Shown: piece by piece, positions 22,768-34,280 of the stretch
How positions within the stretch are numbered: position 1 is the stretch's first letter
Layout: each line of letters begins with the position of its first letter
Assembly (NCBI GenBank): GCA_019828545.1
Contig: JACVRA010000064.1
Span: forward strand, 62,001-126,000
Direction: 5' to 3'
Source: Paracamarosporium sp. OC-R06-R3
Lineage: Eukaryota > Ascomycota > Dothideomycetes > Pleosporales > Didymosphaeriaceae
DNA: 64,000 nucleotides
The notes under the pieces: model-generated
The model's input: the letters and a program-made list of their open reading frames with translations, nothing else
What the model was told of the DNA's origin: nothing
Databases searched by the model: none
Position numbers and translations under genes: made by a program

Positions 22768-24350
22768 ATGGTGAGCTTGTCTCCGACGAAATGCTCCGGG
22801 CGGCGATACTGACTGTGTATAGGGTAATCAGCAGTCCAGCGGTGCTGGAGGCCCCGGTGGTGACGATAAGAACAAGAAGGACAAGGTTCGTTAATTTCCG
22901 CGACATATGTTTGATATCTTGCATCACGAATGCATGACGTTGCCTCGCCGCCTAGGACATGACTGACATTCCTGCTGCAGAAGGATAAGCCCAAGTACGA
23001 ACCCCCGCCGCAACCCACTACTCGCATCGGTAGGAAGAAGAAGAAGGCCGCTGGACCGAGCGCCGCTGCAAAGCTCCCGGCCGTCTACCCCACCGCACGA
23101 TGCAAATTAAGGTACCTACGGATGCAGCGTATTCATGACCACCTATTGCTAGAAGAAGAATATGTGGAGAACCAGGAGCGTCTGCGGAAGGCAAAGGCAG
23201 CGGCGAGCTCAAATCAGCCCGTCAACGTCAACGCAGAGGGTGATGATCGAAATGCCGATGAGAGGTCGCGGGTAGACGACATGCGAGGCAGTCCTATGGG
23301 TGTCGGCAACCTGGAGGAGCTCATCGACGACGACCACGCCATTGTCTCCAGTGCAACCGGTCCCGAATACTACGTCTCCATCATGTCGTTCGTCGATAAG
23401 GATCTCCTTGAGCCAGGAGCGAGCATCCTGCTGCATCATAAGTCCGTCTCGGTGGTTGGTGTGCTGACTGAGGATTCGGATCCGCTTGTTTCGGTCATGA
23501 AGTTGGATAAGGCTCCTACGGAGTCGTATGCGGATATTGGTGGCCTGGAGCAGCAGATTCAAGAAGTGCGTGAGGCAGTGGAGCTTCCCCTGCTGCATCC
23601 CGAGTTGTACGAAGAAATGGGCATCAAACCACCAAAGGGTGTCATATTGTACGGCGCGCCGGGTACTGGAAAGACGCTACTCGCGAAAGCTGTCGCAAAT
23701 CAAACCAGCGCAACGTTCTTGCGCATTGTTGGCAGTGAGCTTATTCAGAAGTACCTGGGAGACGGACCCCGTCTTGTACGACAGCTCTTCACAGTTGCGG
23801 CAGAAAACGCGCCTTCAATTGTCTTCATTGACGAGATTGATGCCATTGGTACGAAGCGATACGAGTCGACATCTGGAGGTGAACGTGAGATCCAACGTAC
23901 GATGTTGGAGCTGCTCAACCAGCTAGACGGTTTTGATGACCGTGGCGATGTCAAGGTCATTATGGCGACGAACAAGATCGACACCCTTGACCCTGCCCTA
24001 ATTCGGCCTGGTCGTATTGACAGGAAGATTCTCTTTGAGAACCCTGACCGTATGTCAAATCCACTGTCTTCCACAACCAACATGCTAACACAATCATAGA
24101 ATCGACCAAGAAGAAGATCTTTACTCTACACACATCTAAAATGTCACTCAATGAAGACGTAGATCTCGATGAATTCATCAGTCAGAAGGACGATCTCTCC
24201 GGTGCCGACATCAAGGCTATCTGCTCGGAAGCCGGTCTAATGGCGCTACGTGAGCGGAGAATGCGTGTCAACATGGAGGACTTCCGGACTGCGAGAGAGC
24301 GTGTGCTTAAGACGAAGAGCGAGGGTGAGCCGGAAGGCTTGTATTTGTAG
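22768..24350 (+). CDS. rpt2: 26S proteasome regulatory ATPase Rpt2 (subunit 4)
   Basis: Four coding exons, 22768..22770, 22823..22885, 22981..24049 and 24100..24350, 461 aa. The start codon is alone on its coding exon: ATG is followed at once by a GTGAGC donor, and splicing to GGT-AAT-CAG yields MGNQQSS, the N-myristoylation-type start conserved in Rpt2. Then come a Lys-rich segment, a coiled coil ([13 protein letters not shown]), an OB-like region and the AAA+ domain: Walker A GAPGTGKT, Walker [11 protein letters not shown], arginine-finger region RPGRIDRK. The C-terminus is L-Y-L, an HbYX motif that docks into the 20S ring. Function: unfolds and translocates ubiquitinated substrates. It is slightly longer than the ~440 aa usual for the family, mainly at the N-terminus. 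Confidence 0.95.
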
Positions 24351-25318
24351 GACTGGGCGTAAGCTTCTGGACTTTGTACAAGTACCCATAATGATGCTTG
24401 GTCACTAGCGACTGCGCAGTACATGGTAGGCTGATACTCATTCTATAATGTGATCATGTGCATGGGTTGAATCCCATCTATATAATCTGTACCCCAGTGC
24501 ACCAGTCCTCGGTAGTCTGGCCTGACTTTGTTGCAGTATGTTTACCCACTGCTAATGTTTCATAATGCTCATGCTCGATTGCTCATCTCAAGGGCTCATG
24601 GCCTGCTCTTCGATTGATTACTCCTCGATCTTATTGTTCCTTCTCGTACCGTGGCTGCGCTTTGCATCACCACGCATCTTGATCACGCGTCCAAGATATC
24701 CAAAGCTTACCGCCCGGCGGGCCATGTTTGATGCACTCTAAATCGTAGTATTTTACATTTGCTTCTACATGTCAAGACGATTGCAAAATTTCAATGCTTC
24801 TTCAACAAACTCACGAGATCCAATCTTGGTTCATCCCGTATTGGACACATGTTGCGCGATCTTGGACACAGCTACTCGCACAAGATTATACCTAGATCGA
24901 TGAAAAATGAGTTTGCATGTTTTCGCATATTAACTATCGAGCTATGTCCAAATTAGCTTCTACCCGCCCTTATGTAGATAGACAGGCTTTCTTGTTGGTA
25001 GACTTGATAAGACACGGTAACTACGATTTGAGCAAAAAACCGTTTCTGGATGCACCGAAGGCCGTATCTTTGCGTTTGTTTGCTTTGTGGGCGCACTTTC
25101 CTAATTCTATCACTTGCCATTTTCTGCCATCACCTAGGCTCCGAAGCGGCAGCCACGGGGCATATATTCTCGTTCCGTCCACATTTTGGAATCAACCGAC
25201 ACCTCGACCCTCGACAACGTTTGCAGTCATCGTAAGTAGAGTTAATCGTCTTGACGTACCTGCTACTTCATGTACATATTCTAATAACTAACCAGGCGCA
25301 CAGCGACGTCTTGTCAAG
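24351..25318. other. Intergenic, nothing recognised
   Basis: This 0.97-kb stretch lies between rpt2 and the 178-aa gene. Small overlapping frames at 24759-25291 have no recognisable product. It carries the promoter of the next gene. Confidence 0.5.
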
Positions 25319-25855
25319 ATGAACTTCGCGCTGGAAGATGCTCAATTACACGGATTCAACCATATGAATAGATCGCAAAAGCGCGCGTTCATTCTCCGAG
25401 ACCAACTTAATTATAGAGATCTGCACCATATGGATACCTTCATCGATGGCATCTATAATCCCGAGCCGCCGCAGTACAAGCGCACGAGCACTGGCATTCA
25501 GCCGCCTTTGGAAAAGGTTACCATAAAGTTTGACGCGACGCGATTTGATTTGGGCAACGTCGAATTTGCAGACAAGTCAATTCGACGTATTCACCTTGCT
25601 TGCACATGGGACAGCTATGAGCTGCAGGACTCGGACCCTATACCTCGGAATGAAGGCGACTTGAACTCGGTCCCACTGAACTACTACATTGCTAAAGAGA
25701 TCATGCCACTATATAAGAAAAAGTGCGTGGCAATCTACGAGCGAATGCAGACTATCAACGATATGCGTCAGCACCTGTACTGGCAAGCTCGTAACAAGCC
25801 ACCCAAGACACCTACGGATTTCAAAGAAGGAAAGGTAACTTACCCAGCACAATAA
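25319..25855 (+). CDS. Hypothetical protein, 178 aa
   Basis: A single uninterrupted frame starting MNFALEDAQLHGFNHM and ending KVTYPAQ. It is hydrophilic, with no signal peptide or membrane segment, and its composition is normal for a globular protein (aromatic and charged residues interspersed, e.g. HLACTWDSYEL). I do not recognise a family. A 45-nt CDS-free gap precedes it after a possible AG acceptor, so an upstream non-coding exon is possible. It is followed 232 bp later by another unknown gene on the same strand. Confidence 0.6.
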   Translation: MNFALEDAQLHGFNHMNRSQKRAFILRDQLNYRDLHHMDTFIDGIYNPEPPQYKRTSTGIQPPLEKVTIKFDATRFDLGNVEFADKSIRRIHLACTWDSYELQDSDPIPRNEGDLNSVPLNYYIAKEIMPLYKKKCVAIYERMQTINDMRQHLYWQARNKPPKTPTDFKEGKVTYPAQ

Positions 25856-26087
25856 TTCACATCTCTTCTCTTGTATTTATTCTTTTTATGTTCTTTTGTG
25901 TTGCATTCTGCACACACCGTGATAGTCTCTATACACGCAACGGCAAACTATTCTATGCATACGGCGCAATCAATCCTAATCGTATGGCAGTCATTAGCGA
26001 GACTCATGGAACCAGCAAAAGGTTTTGAAGGACCCGGAGGAGGTGAGTACCTGCGCTGTATGTTTTGTGATTTACTGTGTTGACTAA

Positions 26088-27147
26088 ATGGCGGGTGAAG
26101 AATCACGCAAGCGACCTGGAGAGCTTGTCACCCGTCATCCTCTCAACAAGAAGAAGCGGATCAGTATTGAACAGGTTTCCAACAACGTCAAGACTGAGAC
26201 GGTGAATCGGATCCCTGATAACACCAAAGTCGAGCTGTTCAATGCTTTCATTAAGTCAGCATTCCCCGATTTTGATAACCTGTTAATGGCATCTTGGAAC
26301 GTGGTCTCTATCTATGTCAGCGTTGGTAGCGAGGACTTGATGCTTCACAATTCGATTGGCGATCTACATGAAGTATTGATGAAATTCGATCAGTACTTCG
26401 GTAAATCCAAGAAAACACGACTAGATAAACGCGCGGAAGTTGGTAAGTCACCCATTGCACCTATTATCACTAACCGAGTTGCTAATCATACATCTTATTG
26501 TAGATCTTCGGGGAGATCTCCGCAGTGGCTCTGTGCGGGATGAAGACGTATCTGAGACTCCTATGCTCTCTAGTTGTGTTTCGGGATCTCGTCAGTCAAA
26601 TGATAAACACGATGCAGAACAACTCGATTCTAGCAGCCATGGACACAGTCGCTCGCTTCCGCAAACTCACGCCGATCTTTTCACGCGCCCCACGAAGGAT
26701 TCACGGCGTGGTTCCAATAGCTCGATGGTGGAGATGATCTCGAACATCGATGAGGGTTACACTGTCATGCACAATCAAGAGTTACCAAACTCACCCACAG
26801 CGCAGCCATTCGATAAGTCCTCTGCTAAATTGAAACACTTTGGAATGTTCGAAGAACGTCCACGTCGTGACAGCTCCGAGGGGCTGTTCGTGCGCGATGA
26901 CGACGACGACGATGACGACGAAGAAGAAGAAGCCGTTCAAGTGCCCGCCATGCAAGAGGTCGAAGAGCAAGAGAAAGAAGAGCAAGAGCAAAAGCACGAA
27001 TTCGAGTGCAAGACCATTTCATTGGGCAATTCTATCCTGGGCGCGCCAAAGAGGTCGCATAATTTGATAGGCCCTGCACCTGTGGCCCCTATGATACACA
27101 ATAGCCCTGCGAAGAAGAAAAGCGATGCGGAGTGGCGTTCTCAATAA
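26088..27147 (+). CDS. Hypothetical nuclear-type acidic protein, 332 aa
   Basis: Two exons, 26088..26442 and 26504..27147. The first exon encodes a basic start (NKKKRISIEQ) and a folded-looking region (VELFNAFIKSAFPDFDNLL). The second is mostly disordered, Ser-rich, with an uninterrupted Asp/Glu tract (eight Asp then four Glu, from about 26896), Glu/Gln-rich sequence and a late basic AKKKSD motif. The basic and acidic blocks suggest a nuclear or chromatin-associated protein. I do not recognise a family. The intron (61 nt) has good GTAAGT/TTGTAG signals. Confidence 0.65.
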
Positions 27148-27656
27148 CTTGCTCAACTCCAATGAAGAAGCATCGTCTTCTTTCACATCATTGCAGTTTT
27201 GCTGCTCACGGGAGACCGGGCAGCAATCACATCTCAAGGGAATGAGCTTGAAACAATGGCGAGGAGTTTTCGATCTTGCAGTTTCACGGAATCTGCTCTT
27301 TCATGTTCATGCCGTTATTACGGTGACGGAGTTTGTCTCATGCATCGTCGTCATCTTCAGGGTTTAATAGTTTATCGCCTAGAGGGATGCACAGCGATCA
27401 TAATTTAACGCACCTTTTTGATAACCTGCCTCATTCACATTATCGTACACTTTGTATGTACCGTTTGTGTAAACGTAAAATATGGTATACCCAGAAGCAG
27501 AATCCAACCTTGAGTCCGCTGGTAGAGCTGGACTTTAACACCGCTCGTGACATGACTGTAATTTCCAACGCCTTGCAATGCATAAACATTCAACCATCGG
27601 CCTTTAGCTCCATCGTTCCATCCTCATCCATCTCCCCGAGCAACACGGCAAACCTC
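27148..27656. other. Intergenic, nothing recognised
   Basis: This half-kilobase lies between the convergent acidic-protein gene and ccl1. No supported gene. Confidence 0.5.
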
Positions 27657-29037
27657 CTAGCCATCCTTTTTCAGCTCGGGTCCCCAGAACGCATCGCTCT
27701 CCTTTTCCGCCTGTTCTCTGTTCAACTTCCGCCTCTTTGCCTTCCCTTCTTCTAACGACCCATCGCGCACAACGTCGCGCTTCTTGCCTGCGTTCAAAGC
27801 GACCAGGTCTTGTGTCGTAGGGTCTTTGCAGGACTTCAGCTTCTTCATTACTTTCTTTGTGAGTGGGGGGTCGGTTTCAGCCCAGGCGTATTTGTTCTGT
27901 ACTGGGTTCTTGCTGTAGGAGCGGTGACTTGAAAGGAGTTCAGCGCAGGACTGCAACGTCGATAGGATCTTGTGGGTAGTAGGTGAGGAAGGAGGGATCT
28001 TTGTCGCGAGGTAGAACTCGGTCAAGGCGGGCGAAGCCAGGAGGTGTGCCGCAAGCAGGATTTGCGCTGGCGTGTAGAGGAAATACGCGTCTGTGAGTTG
28101 CGCAGCCATGGTGAGTATGTCCTTTGCGTGCGCGTAGATATTGCCTAGCTTCTGTACCGCTTCTTCCTCGTTTCCAGTTTCCAGTACCTTCAGCGCTTCT
28201 GCGCGCAGCTCTTCCGGCGTCCGCCCGTCATGCGCCACGGCGGTGTAGGCTCCGTGTACCATGTCTTCCAATTCCAAATGCACGCCCTTGAGCCCGCGGA
28301 ACGGATGCCGCACCTCGAAATTGAAACGCAAGGCTTGCACAATTGTGTATTCGGGCGCTACGATGTCGTCGCGGCTGGTTTTGGGGAGGCGTGACGCGAA
28401 ATCCGATGCGGAACCGGCGCGCGTACCGAGCTCGAGCTTGAGGGCGAGGAAAAAGGCGGTCTTGGAGATTTTGGTACCATCATAGGTCATCGGGGAGTTG
28501 TACAGGTAGAAGCGGCGCATAAATTGGATGGCGGTGGCCTGTACCCTGTTAGCTCCCATGTTTTCCTCGTTAATGCGAAGGGCGGCTTACAGTGACATCT
28601 GGTTGCAGTCTGAGGAAGTCGCCCAGCTTCATAGCTGTCTCGCAGAACTTGTCCACCACCATCTTCTCCTCGTCCATGGTCAAGCAGTCCACCTCCCCTG
28701 CACCGCCTGGTAAAGGCGTGTTGGCGCCCGTACCCGCTCCATTGCCGTTTGGAGTATCCGCACCGCTTTCTGGCGCCGAGGCGATGTCAAAGGTGGTGGC
28801 TTTTGTGCGCTCGGCGCGGTCCTGCGCAATGTGTAGCTTGACTTGGGCGGCGGCGTGAGCGTTGGTTTTTTGGCGAAGGCGCGTTAGATCCGAGGGTGTA
28901 AAGGACCAGTGTTTGTATTGTGTAGATTGGCGGTAGAGGTCATCTTCGTTGAGGCGCATGTTGCGGTTATTTGGGAGAACGGGCGCGCAGTAGAGGTCAG
29001 AGATGGTGGATGTGATGTTCGAGGAAGCTTTGGCCAA
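27657..29037 (-). CDS. ccl1: Cyclin H-like subunit of TFIIH/CAK (Ccl1)
   Basis: Two exons, complement(27657..28538, 28591..29037), 442 aa. The N-terminus contains DLYRQSTQYKHWSFTPSDL, a cyclin H/Ccl1 signature. A low-complexity Gly/Asn insert precedes the cyclin box (EKMVVDKFCETAMKLGDFLRL / ATAIQFMRRFYLYNSPMTY), and a second cyclin fold includes TPAQILLAAHLLAS. The tail is basic (GKAKRRKLN). Known role: partner of Cdk7/Kin28 in the CDK-activating and TFIIH kinase that phosphorylates the RNA polymerase II CTD. The 52-nt intron splits the first cyclin fold. Length is at the upper end because of the insert. Confidence 0.9.
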
Positions 29038-30096
29038 GAGTTCATGTCATGTCGTGGAGCGCGAGGGTTTAGAGGCTGGGACAGGCAGGTATGGAGAGTA
29101 TAGTTAAAACGTGTATGCGTGTCAAAGTGAGGAATAGCGAGTACAAAGAGTTACTCGTGCAAGCTCAAGTGTTGTTTGCAATGCAAGTTGGAAGACGAGT
29201 CTGTTAAGCTTCTGGCCAATCAGACGAGATCATAATGTGTCACCCTGGTATACTGTATGGAGAACAACCACACCGCATCAATACCATATCAACCTAGATG
29301 TCTATTCTCTGTGCTAGGCTTGCTGCGTTTGCTGGCTTCGACTCTTACACTGCTTAGGATGGTTGCTGTCATCTCTCACAGAAACCTAGCGCCGTTTGCC
29401 GTATAGCGTCTCCGGAACAGCAGTCTCCAAGCAAGTATCCAATAATTATCTGTAAGACACTAGTGAGATAATTGGGGTGGTATAGCAGGCCGTTTCTTTT
29501 CACAAAACTATCCTATTACTTTTGGGATGTTCCAAAGCCTAGCTATTCGTTGTATACCTACTATTGTACGTCTCTTCAGGATCGTTCTACTGCGCAACCG
29601 CGACTGACAAATTGTAACGAGCCCGCAACAAGCCTCCCGCACGAGGTTGTTTCGCTGACTCGTTACGATCGATGCTCTGACAGCTATGGCATGCTGATCG
29701 ACGCACCCCAGGGTCCAATCACCCCTCATCTCCTCATCTTTGTAAGGCAACGTCATCTTCGATGGAGAAAATGGCTATTGACGAGCGCCATTTGGCAGGG
29801 ACCCCAGGCCGTTATGCCTTCAATCGTCATGGAGGTTAGCGACCTGGAGGTCCGGATTGTTGACGCACGCCATGGCCTTTCTGATCTTGGGGTCCTGTGT
29901 GGGGTCAACGCCATTACCGCTACCAGTGTTTCTGATGCATAAACCAACGTATTGTCTGCCACACGTTACATGAGTGTCTGTATGTTGTTGGACCTGTCTG
30001 CTATCGTATGCAATCTTCCTTAGGATGTACCTATGACTACTGACCACGACTGCCAGCTTCTTATCCAACTCACCTCTACCATACCACTACACCAGG
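29038..30096. other. Intergenic, nothing recognised
   Basis: This divergent 1.06-kb region holds the ccl1 and MFS permease promoters. A 156-codon plus-strand frame at 29472-29942 overlaps minus-strand frames and has no recognisable product. Confidence 0.45.
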
Positions 30097-31789
30097 ATGC
30101 CTCCTCCAGAGAAACCCACTGAGAGCGAAGAGTCGCCTCACCGAATTCATGTCCCAGATATCGAAAAGACCGATTCAGCATGGAACAACCCGGCCCATAT
30201 CCCAGCCGATCTCGAAAGGCGCATTACCCGCCAGCTCGACAAGCGCCTAATCCCCTGGCTCTTTGGTCTGTGGCTCCTTGCCTTCATCGATCGAAGCAAT
30301 ATTGGCAACGCCAAGATCGATGGCATGACAGAGGACTTGCATCTCAATTCGAACAAATTCAACATCGCCTTAGCGGTTTTTTACGTGCCGTATATCTTGT
30401 GGGATGTCCCCAGCAACCTAGTCATCAAGTATTTCAAGGCTGGGTACTATCTACCTGGTAAGTGAACTTGGGCTTTGATGATGCTGAGCTTGTTTTGATG
30501 ACATTGGATATTAGGTCTGCTGATTGCATGGGGACTTGTGTCCATGTGCACTGGGTTTGTGAAGAGCTATGCCGGGCTTTTGGTCGCGCGTTTCTTCCTG
30601 GGCCTCGCCGAGGGTGGCTTACTCGGTGGCATGTTGGTTTATCTCGCGATGTTCTATCGGCGGCACCAGATGCTCTATCGTATCACTCTCTTCTATTGTG
30701 CAGCGCCTCTTAGCGGTGCCTTTGGCGGCCTTCTTGCGACTGGACTTGCCCAGATCCATACCGGAGGTTATCGTGGTTGGGTGAGCCACCTATCCACACT
30801 TTCTATCCCTTCAGCTGACCTCTTAGCCCTTCATATTCTTTGTTGAAGGTGCAATCACCATTCTCTTCGGCATCGCTGTGCTCTTCTTCCTCCCACATAC
30901 TCCCAGTGACATCAAGTTCTTGAACCCAGAAGAGAAAGAGGCGTGTATAGCCCGTATGCGTCTGGATGCTCATGGCGCAAATTCCGCTTCTACCGTCGAT
31001 GAGGAGAAATTTGACTGGTTCTGGGTCCGTCGCGCCCTCCTCAGTGTCAACACGCTCGTCGCCTCCCTAATCTTCTTCGCCATCATCACGCCCATCTACT
31101 CCTTTTCGCTCTTCCTGCCCACCATCATTTCATCGATGGGTTATGGACGGGTGACCGCGCAGCTATTCACCGTGCCACCGAACATGGGCGCTTTCTTTGT
31201 GGTGCTCGGGACAGGTTGGGCGAGCGACAAATGGCATATGAGAGGACCGCTGATGCTGGTTGGGTGTACGGTGGCGATTGTCGGGTATATTATGCTTATT
31301 GCGAGTGAGCGGAGTTTAATACAGTACGGAGGGACGTTCCTGGTTGCGGCGGGCATTTTCCCGTGCAGCCCGCTGATAATGGGGTGGTTATCCAACAATT
31401 TGGCACCGCATTATGTGCGCGCGACTGGCACAGGTTTTCAAATAATGGGTAAGTTGATTTCTCTTAGACAAAGTAGCGAGGCTGACGGTTGCAGTTGCGA
31501 ATATGGCGGCTTTCATCGCCACGTTTACGTATTTGCCTGAGGATGCGTTAGTCTGAGTGATAAGTAAACATAGGGATGTGGGCTAACAGCTTACAGGCCA
31601 CGGTTCATCACGGGACACGCGATCAACATCGGTATGCTAGGCCTTGCACTCATATTGATCGTGACAAAGATCTGGTACTGCAAGTGGGAGAATAGAAAGC
31701 GTGCAAATGGCGAAAGGGATCATCGCTTAAGAGATGAAAAGGAGGAGATGTTGGGGTATCGGCATCCAAGATTCGAGTATACGATTTGA
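30097..31789 (+). CDS. MFS permease, Dal5/allantoate (anion:cation symporter) family
   Basis: Five exons, 30097..30457, 30515..30780, 30827..31448, 31495..31546 and 31597..31789, 497 aa. The first membrane helix carries WLLAFIDRSNIGNA, the DRxNxGNA signature of the ACS/Dal5 family. Twelve hydrophobic segments can be followed, with a central loop after LPHTPSD. The C-terminal tail is hydrophilic. Such plasma-membrane carriers import organic anions such as allantoate, nicotinate, tartrate or small peptides with protons; the substrate here cannot be inferred. Introns are short (46-57 nt). Exon 4 is only 52 nt and is needed to restore the VANMAAFIATFTYLPEDA helix. Confidence 0.9.
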
Positions 31790-32199
31790 GCCCCACCTTG
31801 AGAGTTCTGGAAAGGCAGGTGCGCCGCCAGATGACCTGCCTTTCCAAAATGTACCTGGGGTAACTGAGCTACTCGAAGATTGACTATATTGTATCCTCGG
31901 GCGGAGTGACTTACATAATACCCGCCCAGAAGCGTGCATACACGCTGTGGCGTCATTGTACACGAACCTTACATCTTCACACTGCTTCTTGCCCTCGCAA
32001 ACATTTCTCCGTAAGTATGTCTCCTTGTTGTGTTGTGCGCAGTCCCGCAACTTGCATACGCTTTGTGCTACTTATTACGTCGAGCAAACACCTCTGAAAA
32101 CAACGCCTAGGTCCCTTTACAACCGTACATTATTCAACAGTGCGATAAACCCTCAAGCATCGCTACAGAAAATCTAACCCTCTCCAGGAGAAAAGTAAC
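31790..32199. other. Intergenic, nothing recognised
   Basis: About 0.4 kb between two plus-strand genes; no gene or repeat seen. Confidence 0.5.
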
Positions 32200-32813
32200 A
32201 TGGCGGGCATGCAGGATACGCGACATTTCCTCAGCGAACATCCAGAGGCGAAGTGGGGCTTTGTGATATACCGCGCAACCTACCAGGATGACGGCGAATG
32301 GAAGCGTTTCATAGACCACATCAACACGCGTATAAGACTTGAGCTTGAAGAAGATGGCGACGCTGAGCTTTTCTCACAAATTGATTGGTGTGTGCAAGAA
32401 GATGCGACATTGGATGGTGCGCGCCCCCGCGAGGTTCGCAGGTATGTTGTTGGCGATGTTCCATTTTGCTGGCAATTCACTCTCGATCGCGCGCTGCACA
32501 TTCAAGGCTAACAAACATCGTCAGGCGTTTCGAGGAGTGGGTTTTGAACAGCGGGGAGACAGAAACGGCAAGCCCACGCTTTAGCGCTTGCATGATAGTG
32601 CGTCAATCCCACGTAGAAAGGGTGCTGGGAGGACCTCCAGCAGAAGAACGCGACACGTGGGGATTGGGATGGGTAGGCTTAGTTTCACGGTATGAGGATG
32701 ATGGGCATGTCGCGGTAGGTACCTCATACTTGATACCGCGGGCATGGTCGTTGTTACGGAGCGTAGGGTGGAGCGCGCTCAGATCCGGGGACGAAGGAGT
32801 CTTTGCCAACTAA
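32200..32813 (+). CDS. Hypothetical protein, 176 aa
   Basis: Two exons, 32200..32441 and 32525..32813. The product begins MAGMQDTRHFLSEHPEAKW and contains GFVIYRATYQDDGEWKRFID, then after the 83-nt intron FEEWVLNSGETETASPRFSAC and WVGLVSRYEDDGHVAVG. It is soluble, with no signal. The layout (a first strand with FVIYR.TY..D..W..F, then SPRF..C) recalls uncharacterised fungal lineage-specific paralogues that I cannot name. Function unknown. Confidence 0.6.
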
Positions 32814-34280
32814 GACCTGATTCAAAAGCATTCGTTGGGCCGTAGATGCGCGCTTGTATTTCTGGGCGGTATGACGGGCTGATCAGTCATTGGTTAGGGA
32901 GCATCAATGAGGCCTATGCACAGCAGGTTCAACTTAGCAGCAGTGTGACGGAAGCTCCCAAAGTAGATCAAGCACGATTACAACTTTAAGTTCCCTGCGT
33001 CATTTGTTCTTGCTAACAGTGTTCGGCAACGCTCTACGGCAAAGCTGCACGACAATACCGTCGCACAATATCGAAAATCTCCTCGAAGCTTGAGTATGCC
33101 CTGGTACACAACGATACCCACCATGAGTCTGCAGTTATAGAGACTGACTCTCTGTAGGCGACGATGGCTGGGAGCGACCGCTCTATTATCCTTCTCGTTC
33201 TCGGCATTCCGGTTTCCTCCCAGATAATTCGCTTCTAAATTGCGTCACGAAAATAATATTGGGCTGGCTTCGATACCTCTATATGCAGAGAGTTTTGCGT
33301 CTAAGAATTAATACCTTTAAGCTAGTAAAATCTTAGTGAAGCGTGGGGATATCTCATCTTTTCCACCTCTTCAATCCAGGTCATAGTGAGGCAGATGCGA
33401 TGGGTCGAGACGATTGATTAATCGTAGGAGGCTGAAGTGAGACAAGTATAGTACAAAGTAATACAATTAATGAAGTACAAACGCCCGCCGTGGAGACTTT
33501 CCTACAGCTCACTAGATTGCCAAGTACATCAAGGCCAATGCATGAGTAGCTGTGCCATATTCTCTGAGCTACTGAGCACAGTATCGTCGCGATCCTGATG
33601 GGAGTGCGTCAATTGCGTTATCTGCTCCTCACTTTCTTCTTCACCGTGGCGGTGAACCTCCCTCTTCGCCAACATCACAATAGAAGGGACTGGTATCTCC
33701 GTGTCCCCTGTCAACTATTGTTCGCTATTGTCCTCTCCGCTCGCAATTGCGGTTCACCTGTTCACTGCAGCGTTGACGTCGAGCTGTAAGAGCTCCCATT
33801 GGCCCGTTGCCCGTTCAACTTCACGAGTGAAGGACGTCGAAACTACGACCAAGTACCAGCCGAGCCAATGGCAACGCTTCCTCGCCCTAGGCTTCGCCTT
33901 TCAAGGTCAGCTGGCCTATCAGGTTTCAAGAATCGTGAGCGTTTCAGGAGTGGATGTCGATGAATGCACGGACCCACGATGAGAGTGAGTACTTTTGACC
34001 CTCAACACCACTTCAGGAGGCTGGATTCACCGCTTGGCGCCCCACAGAGCTTACAAGAAGAGCTTTCAGGGCGTCTGCTCCTTCGAATTGACCATACACT
34101 TCGTACAATTCACTTGATATTTTGATCATACCTTTCAACTTCTCTCTGCCTTCGACGTTCACGTCAGCTTCTTTCTATTGCGTCAAGCATAGCGATTCTC
34201 GACTTCACGTCTACATACACTAGCTGTGACACTCAGTGATTCCAACTTCACGTCTGTGCACATCTACTACAACTATCGCT
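32814..34280. other. Gene-poor 1.47-kb stretch
   Basis: No supported gene. The part around 33240-33480 is visibly more A+T-rich than its surroundings, with TAATA/TTTAA runs, which could be a decayed repeat. No terminal repeats or transposase fragments are evident. Weak plus-strand frames at 33598-33982 lack family features. Confidence 0.4.
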
